In this document: piece after piece, positions 58,376-64,000 of the stretch | Numbering within the stretch: position 1 is the stretch's first letter | How the letters are laid out: each line of letters starts with the position of its first letter | Source: Heterocephalus glaber | Lineage: Eukaryota > Chordata > Mammalia > Rodentia > Bathyergidae | Direction: 5' to 3' | DNA: 64,000 bases | Assembly: GCF_000247695.1 (NCBI RefSeq) | Contig: NW_004624732.1 | Coordinates: 19,181,713 to 19,245,712, forward strand | Notes under the pieces: generated by a model | Databases searched by the model: none | What the model was told of the DNA's origin: nothing | What the model saw: the letters and a program-made list of their open reading frames with translations, nothing else | Program-made: the position numbers and the translations under genes

Positions 58376-60044
58376 AATTAATATATATGACAGAATTTAT
58401 GTTTACAGGAAGAAATATTTTAAATTAGTGATTCTACTAATTTTTCATGCATGCATCTCATTTGCATGTTTAAAAATGTTTATATTGGCTTTACCTATTT
58501 ATATTCATTAATGCAATAAGTTTGGGAGTCACCAGTTTAGCCTAGAGTAATCAGGTAAATATCTCTGGATGTGAAACGACTATGTAAAAATAATTTCAAC
58601 AGAAAAATAATCAGTGTTTTGAGGGAATGAGAAAAATGTACATATTAATGTTTAATTGTGAAGAAAAACTTCAATTGTTAAAGTGAGAAAATGGAAAGGG
58701 TCTGAAAGGAACTCTATGTATTTTATATTTCCTTGTTGAATGTAGATAAAAGAACAGGAAGTATTACAGAACCTGGAAATGTAGTGGTAAAAATAACCAT
58801 CATAAAACATTATCAAGGAGCTTACTCAATAAGAAATACAATGATTATAGGCTTTGTAAGTGTAGGTTTTTTTGCTTATATTGCAGTGAAATTTGAATAA
58901 TTCATTTATAATAGATGGAAATTATAATCCAGGGATGAAAAAGGTAACTTGGGAAAGTGTGTATGTAGATTTGTGTTATGAAATTAATTGCTCCCCTACC
59001 AAAACAGGTACCCCTACTTACTGTACAAAGTATAAATTAAGAAATTAGAGTATAAACACATAATATCTAGATATGATAGGAATCACTATCAAAACTGATC
59101 AGTTAAATGTTTGTGTGGAATAAAACTGAGGAGTAGGTCAGGGCCAATAGATCTATTTTGTTATTTCACATAAAACTGGATAAAATTGTATAGGTTAATA
59201 CCTTTAAAATTAAAATAAAAACACAATAAAATATGGATAGTATATTTGTTATTGATAGAACCACCCTCAATGACTTATCTAGAATATTGAGGCAGTTTTT
59301 GTAAAAATGAAATCATTACAAGATCAAAAATGAAAACTAATTTCATATTTACTCTGGTAGATCACCGTTAGGTTACTGTGATCACTAAGACAACTGTAGA
59401 AGCTCCTATATGACTATTTTCTCCTCAAAATGTCCTGGAATGAAATGCAAAATTTTTATTAAATTGACAGATTTTTTTCCTTCTGGTGAAGAACTGAAAT
59501 GTAACATTGTATTGATAGGCTTTTATATCCAGCTGCCAGCAAGCACACAGTTAACTAAATATGGTATGGTAGAAATAATTCATTTTTCCTTTTCCAACTT
59601 TCATTTAAAAAAAAAATATTCCATTCCTATTTTACTAGCTTCATTATTTATGAGTATTTCATCCTGCTCCAAAATCTTTTAGCAGAGAAGTGGCACATGG
59701 ATAAATAAACTAATAAGGTGTGCTTCAAACATAAATGTGACAAGAAAAAGTTCACAGATCCTAAAATAATCTCATAGTTTAGAATGTGAGAAGCAGTAGA
59801 AACCTAAATATTGCAATGAGGAGAATCTGTTACCATGGACAGGGAGAATCACTGTAGCTGCAGAAAAACTGGAGATAGCTCAGAGTTCAATAAATTGTAT
59901 GAGCCTACATCAGGACATTTTTTGACTTAGTAGAAACTGAATGACTTTAACTAAAGAAAAAATAAAATAACATGTCAAAAACAAAACGTCATTGAAATCC
60001 TGATAGATGATTAGCACACAATATGGTGGAAATTCTATAAGTTC
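58376..60044. other. Unassigned DNA
   Basis: No gene or named repeat is seen. Confidence 0.45.
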
Positions 60045-60195
60045 TGAAGAAGGAAGAAAGCAAGGAGGCAAAGAAGGAGCAGAAGGAAATGCAAAGGAAG
60101 AAAAGGAAGAGAAGGAAGGAGAGAAGAGAGAGAAGGGGCAATGGAAAGAAGAAAGCTAGGATAAGTTGTGGAGGAAGAGGAGACAGGAGAAAGAC
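60045..60195 (+). repeat. Polypurine (GGAAGA)n-type tract
   Basis: About 150 bp of nearly pure A/G, mostly GGAAG and AGAAGG units. Frames on the minus strand here (Leu/Ser/Phe-rich) are composition artefacts. Confidence 0.85.
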
Positions 60196-62699
60196 AAGCA
60201 AAATGAGGAGAAATGGGATTGGAAATGGATGTTTTCATATCCTTGATGTCTCCTTTTCATAATAAAATGAGAGACAGATGGCAGCGTTACAATGTGTTGT
60301 AACTTGAGCCATTTCAATCTAAGGATGCAAAAGCAAGACCTAGGGATGAGAAATGAATTAATTTGGTTACAAAATTTCTCTGGCCATCTTGTTCATCAGC
60401 TTCACCTCTCTGCCCTCCTCTTGTCTTCCTCCTGGCTCTCAAATAGAGGATTACTTGACAAGAAGAGATGAATTCCTACAGATTCTTGTGACTTTTCATG
60501 ATACAATTATTTCAGAATTTTATTAAGCCTCTTTACCATCTTTCCACAATTACTGTGCATCTCAAGTCATTCTAATTGAAGGATTTTTTAAAATGAATAA
60601 AATATAAAAAGAAATTAGAAAACAAATCCAATAACATTGAAAATTTTTAGCCTATTAGAGTATAGCGACAAAGGCTTCATTCTCCTGTGTTGCATTAAGC
60701 CATTCATTTCTCCTTAATTATATGAATACTCATCAGAATTCGTCCCCATGGGAAAGGGATTGCCACTGACTTAGGACTTGCACTCTGCCAGCTAATGTTC
60801 TGATGTTCTAGATCTTTTCCTTGTTCTACAACACAGAAATCTTTCTCTACTTTTGAGGTAAGAAAACTAAATGCACTATAGATGCTAGTTGATCTGATTT
60901 GATAGTTACACAATGTGTACTTGTATGGAAACACTACATCGTACTGCAGAAACATGTACAATAGCAGTGTACCAATTAAATATATAATAAAATGTAAAAA
61001 GGAAAGGAGAAAAACATCAATTCATATTTATGTCTTTCTGGAAGAAAAGCATATTCCTTTTCTGTCATAAATGCTGACTGTGGCACCAATAAAATTGCAT
61101 CAATAATCTAAACTCTTATTTATTAATACCTACTTTGGATGGCATGGAAATTGGATCAAAATTCCTTATATTTGTTTTTACAGAATCATTTTTTAGCCTA
61201 CTACATTGGATTTGTAAATCCTGTATAATTTAGACATTATGAGCCATATGGTGGGCTAATATTGCTATAAGAACTTTAATTTTTTATATTTCTGACATTT
61301 TATTTTAAACTTGTCAATTTTATTGTGCCATTAGCACTGGTACTTTTTAAAACATTTATTCAAAAATAACAGGTCTAAGGTGATCCAGAATAACATATCC
61401 ATCAGGCAAGTCAGTGGAAAGTAAATCCCCAGACACAAATATATTTCTGTTCCGGTAAGGAAAGATTTCCCAATAAATCAGTTGTAAGACATTCTCTTCA
61501 TTAATGAGAAATTGCAGACTAGCAGTTGAATCTTTTCCTGTTCATGATATATTTGGAAATATTTCTTTGCTAAAGGCATAAGTTTGAGCCAGGTAGTGTG
61601 TTAACTCTCACCTGTGGCCAACTACATTGAAAATGCTTTGTTACAGAATGAAGTTACCTGCAGCGCCCTGTGAAGGTGGAGGATTGGAGAAGCAGGCAGG
61701 ACTTCAGCATGGTGGAATTAAATTATGGGACTTATTTTGTACACAGGCCTGAAACTAAGACCACAGGCATGACCTCATTACAGTTTAAGAGATTTCAATT
61801 GATACTATAAGGTATAACAAGAAAAGAATCAAAGAATCTGGCTTATGTTCAAGATATGGCCTTATCAATTATGAGACATATCATTTTAAGACAAATAGGT
61901 TACAGCTTCCCCACAGCAGAGATGCTAGTATTTATTGTAAAAATAATTATCATAATTTATGTTATCAAGCCACAGCTATTGTACATATTTTATGATTACA
62001 TTGGAAAAGATGTTACATATACAAGAATACTTTTATTTAGATACCATTGAGAAATAGAGAAAATGAAATATAGACTTTCCATTTCTGAAGTGTAAAAGTA
62101 AAAATGTAAACTTTTTGGAAAACACCTATACAAAGTAAAACAAAGAAAACAAAACAAAGTAAACAAAAGGAAGTCGTGTTAAAAGACTTTAAAGAACTAC
62201 ATGAATTACTTAGCTCTTTCTTTGCAAGCACTATAAAGCTTCTATTCTTTTGAGCATCTTTCTGCTAAATATATCTCACTACTGAAGACTGAAAGAATCT
62301 CTGCTTCTCTATTTGGTAGCTCCTGTCAGTTCAGTGCAATATAGTATGACTTTCTAATAGAAAATTGACTTCTAAAAATAGAAAACTTTTATAACTCAAA
62401 CTTTTATTCTGAGTGTTTTAACTAGTGAAGATGAATTAGGTGACTAGTAAGTATCTCATATCCTAGAAACATAATATATGAAAGAAATAATGATTCTTTC
62501 TTTGACTCACAAATTCTGGGTAAGTTTTTAGCCTCACTGGGAAATTTCCACTGTTTCTCCTACTACTCACTTCATAACAGAAATAGATAATATCATTCTT
62601 TAAATGAAATTCTAGGTAATAGCTTAAGCAAAAATACTATTTTTATCTCATGTTCTGCCCAAAATGTTCACTATTTTTATTGTTATTATTATATTGTGC
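60196..62699. other. Unassigned DNA
   Basis: No gene or named repeat is seen. The patch 61660-61780 is slightly GC-richer. Confidence 0.45.
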
Positions 62700-62850
62700 A
62701 TCTTTTAATTGTATCCTCACAACAACGCAGTCATATAGATTTTTTCTGTTTTCAGACAAGGAGACACAGAAAGGTGTTCACTAGAGATGTCCTCCAAAAG
62801 TCAAACTGAATGATAGAGAAGCCAGGATATGAAGTCAAAATTTATTCCCA
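62700..62850 (+). mobile_element. MIR SINE
   Basis: ATTGTATCCTCACAACAACG, then TTTTCAGACAAGGAGACACA and GAAGCCAGGATATGAAGTC follow the MIR series (CCTCACAACAACCCTATGAG; TTACAGATGAGGAAACTGA; CCAGGATTCAAACCC). Confidence 0.7.
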
Positions 62851-63269
62851 TCCCATAATTTGACTGACTTAGTGAAGAAGTATTGAACAAATTGTACTTG
62901 TTCCTTTTTCCCCCACCCTTCACTCATCCTCATAAATAGACTTATTTTGTTTTAAATTTACTCAATCTATTTTTTCTGGAACTAAATTTGGCCTATTGTC
63001 AAGAGGTTCATCCTTAGATACCTCTGTTTTGAAAATTATATCTTCTTTAGGTTAAGTAATTAGCTTTATATTTTTCTATACACTAAAGAAGACAACATAT
63101 ATAAGGATATAATATCTGAATCTCTCTTATTATATGAAATACAGTCATAGGCTGATGATATTTTAGCACTACAAGATGAAAATCATAGCCTTCCAGGTGA
63201 CTTTTGACACTCCAGTGGGAATGATGAGAAAACCATTCAGGCAAGCAGTTTTACTTATGTATTTTGCTA
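62851..63269. other. Unassigned DNA
   Basis: No gene or named repeat is seen. Confidence 0.45.
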
Positions 63270-63613
63270 CATTCTTGAGCTACGTAATGATTACAATCAT
63301 TGAGAGCAGTTGGTACAGGGATATGACACATCATAATTTTTATTATGTCCCTTTTCCTTCCCCACTTTCCCCCTATTCTCCATCTCATGGTCCTCTTCCC
63401 ATTTTCTAAAGATCTATCTCTCTGTTTCCTTTTATCTATCTTTTATTTTGCTTTTTATTTATATTTTGGCTTTGTCATATAAGAGAAATCATAATAATGT
63501 ATATTTTAGCTTGTGTGTTTGATTTATTTCATTAGAGTCTCAAGTTGCATCCATTCTCCTATAAAATGATTCAACTTTATTCTTCTTTATGGCTAAGTAG
63601 TACTCCATTGGTT
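63270..63613 (-). mobile_element. Older L1 3'UTR and ORF2 end, antisense
   Basis: A pyrimidine-rich block (63346-63430; antisense of the L1 polypurine tract) is followed by TTATTTCATTAGAGTCTCAA, GTTGCATCCATTCTCCTATA and TTTATGGCTAAGTAGTACTC, the antisense ORF2 end. It stops at CTCCATTGG, a 5' truncation at the same motif seen in L1-D. Confidence 0.78.
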
Positions 63614-64000
63614 CTGGGGGGAAAGTCCTCTAAATAAAATGAGAAATCCTAAAATGTGCTGTAATCTGAGAACTTCAAGCCTTTGTCTTAATACATGAAT
63701 CTTCTCAAGCCTGAAATAATGACCTAGAGGTTTTCCCATCTAGCGTCAGCATCATTTTTTTTCTCCCGCATGAGAGCCCAACCACTGACCCATGTGATAG
63801 TCCTGCATGGCACATGGCAAGAAGGCAGTAGATGCACCTTTTCTTGTTTCTCCTAATTTTACCTTGGACGTTTTTTCTATGTATGCATCAAATAGGCCAG
63901 AAAGAGATGCAATTCTGTATAATGTTTTAATCAAATCATGCATTTTTGTTCTGAAAGTAACTTTTTAAATTTTTTTATGTATAACTTTATTATCGTTCAC
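63614..64000. other. Unassigned DNA
   Basis: No gene or named repeat is seen up to the end of the window. Confidence 0.45.

Noticed and set aside
59989..60238. Leu/Ser-rich minus-strand frames
   Set aside because: Product of the polypurine tract at 60045-60195.

Overview
The window looks like a gene-free, AT-rich stretch of mammalian nuclear DNA. I find no exon, RNA gene or prokaryotic gene that I can support. Every long open frame I can name is a broken piece of a LINE-1 (L1) retrotransposon. Short tRNA-derived ID-type SINEs lie beside 7SL-derived B1-like SINEs and long-5'UTR L1s, which points to a rodent. The sequence does not look like mouse or rat (no recognisable B2, and B1 copies are old). 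A non-murid rodent such as a castorimorph or squirrel-related lineage is my guess; the species cannot be fixed from this window.

Layout. 1-1227: no recognisable feature. 1228 to about 7830: L1-A, near full length, minus strand. 7913-9877: L1-B, a 5'-truncated L1 with a twin-priming inversion and a 16-bp target-site duplication (TSD). 9894-20520: mostly unassigned DNA with ancient L1, MaLR LTR, MIR and SINE remnants and microsatellites. 20538-27660: a nested block in which the full-length minus-strand L1-C (20716-27281) split an older 5'-inverted L1 (L1-D); a 13-bp TSD marks the junction. 27676-31800: ID and B1-type SINEs, one ID-B1 dimer, and a MIR. 31876-37844: L1-E, full length, plus strand, with a 13-bp TSD and a 5'UTR unlike that of L1-A and L1-C. 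37858-64000: mainly unassigned DNA with MaLR LTRs, a truncated ID, a small hAT-like element, MIR, L2, older L1 fragments and simple repeats.

All three long L1s have broken ORF1 and ORF2 frames, so none should be autonomous now. Their history is readable. L1-A and L1-C share one 5'UTR type, a 14-residue duplication in the ORF1 coiled coil, and an FDDD reading of the reverse transcriptase FADD box. L1-E has a different 5'UTR with imperfect tandem units of about 40 bp and a shorter coiled coil. I found no new gene system; the noteworthy content is retrotransposon biology: nested insertion, twin priming, 5'UTR replacement and motif variation.
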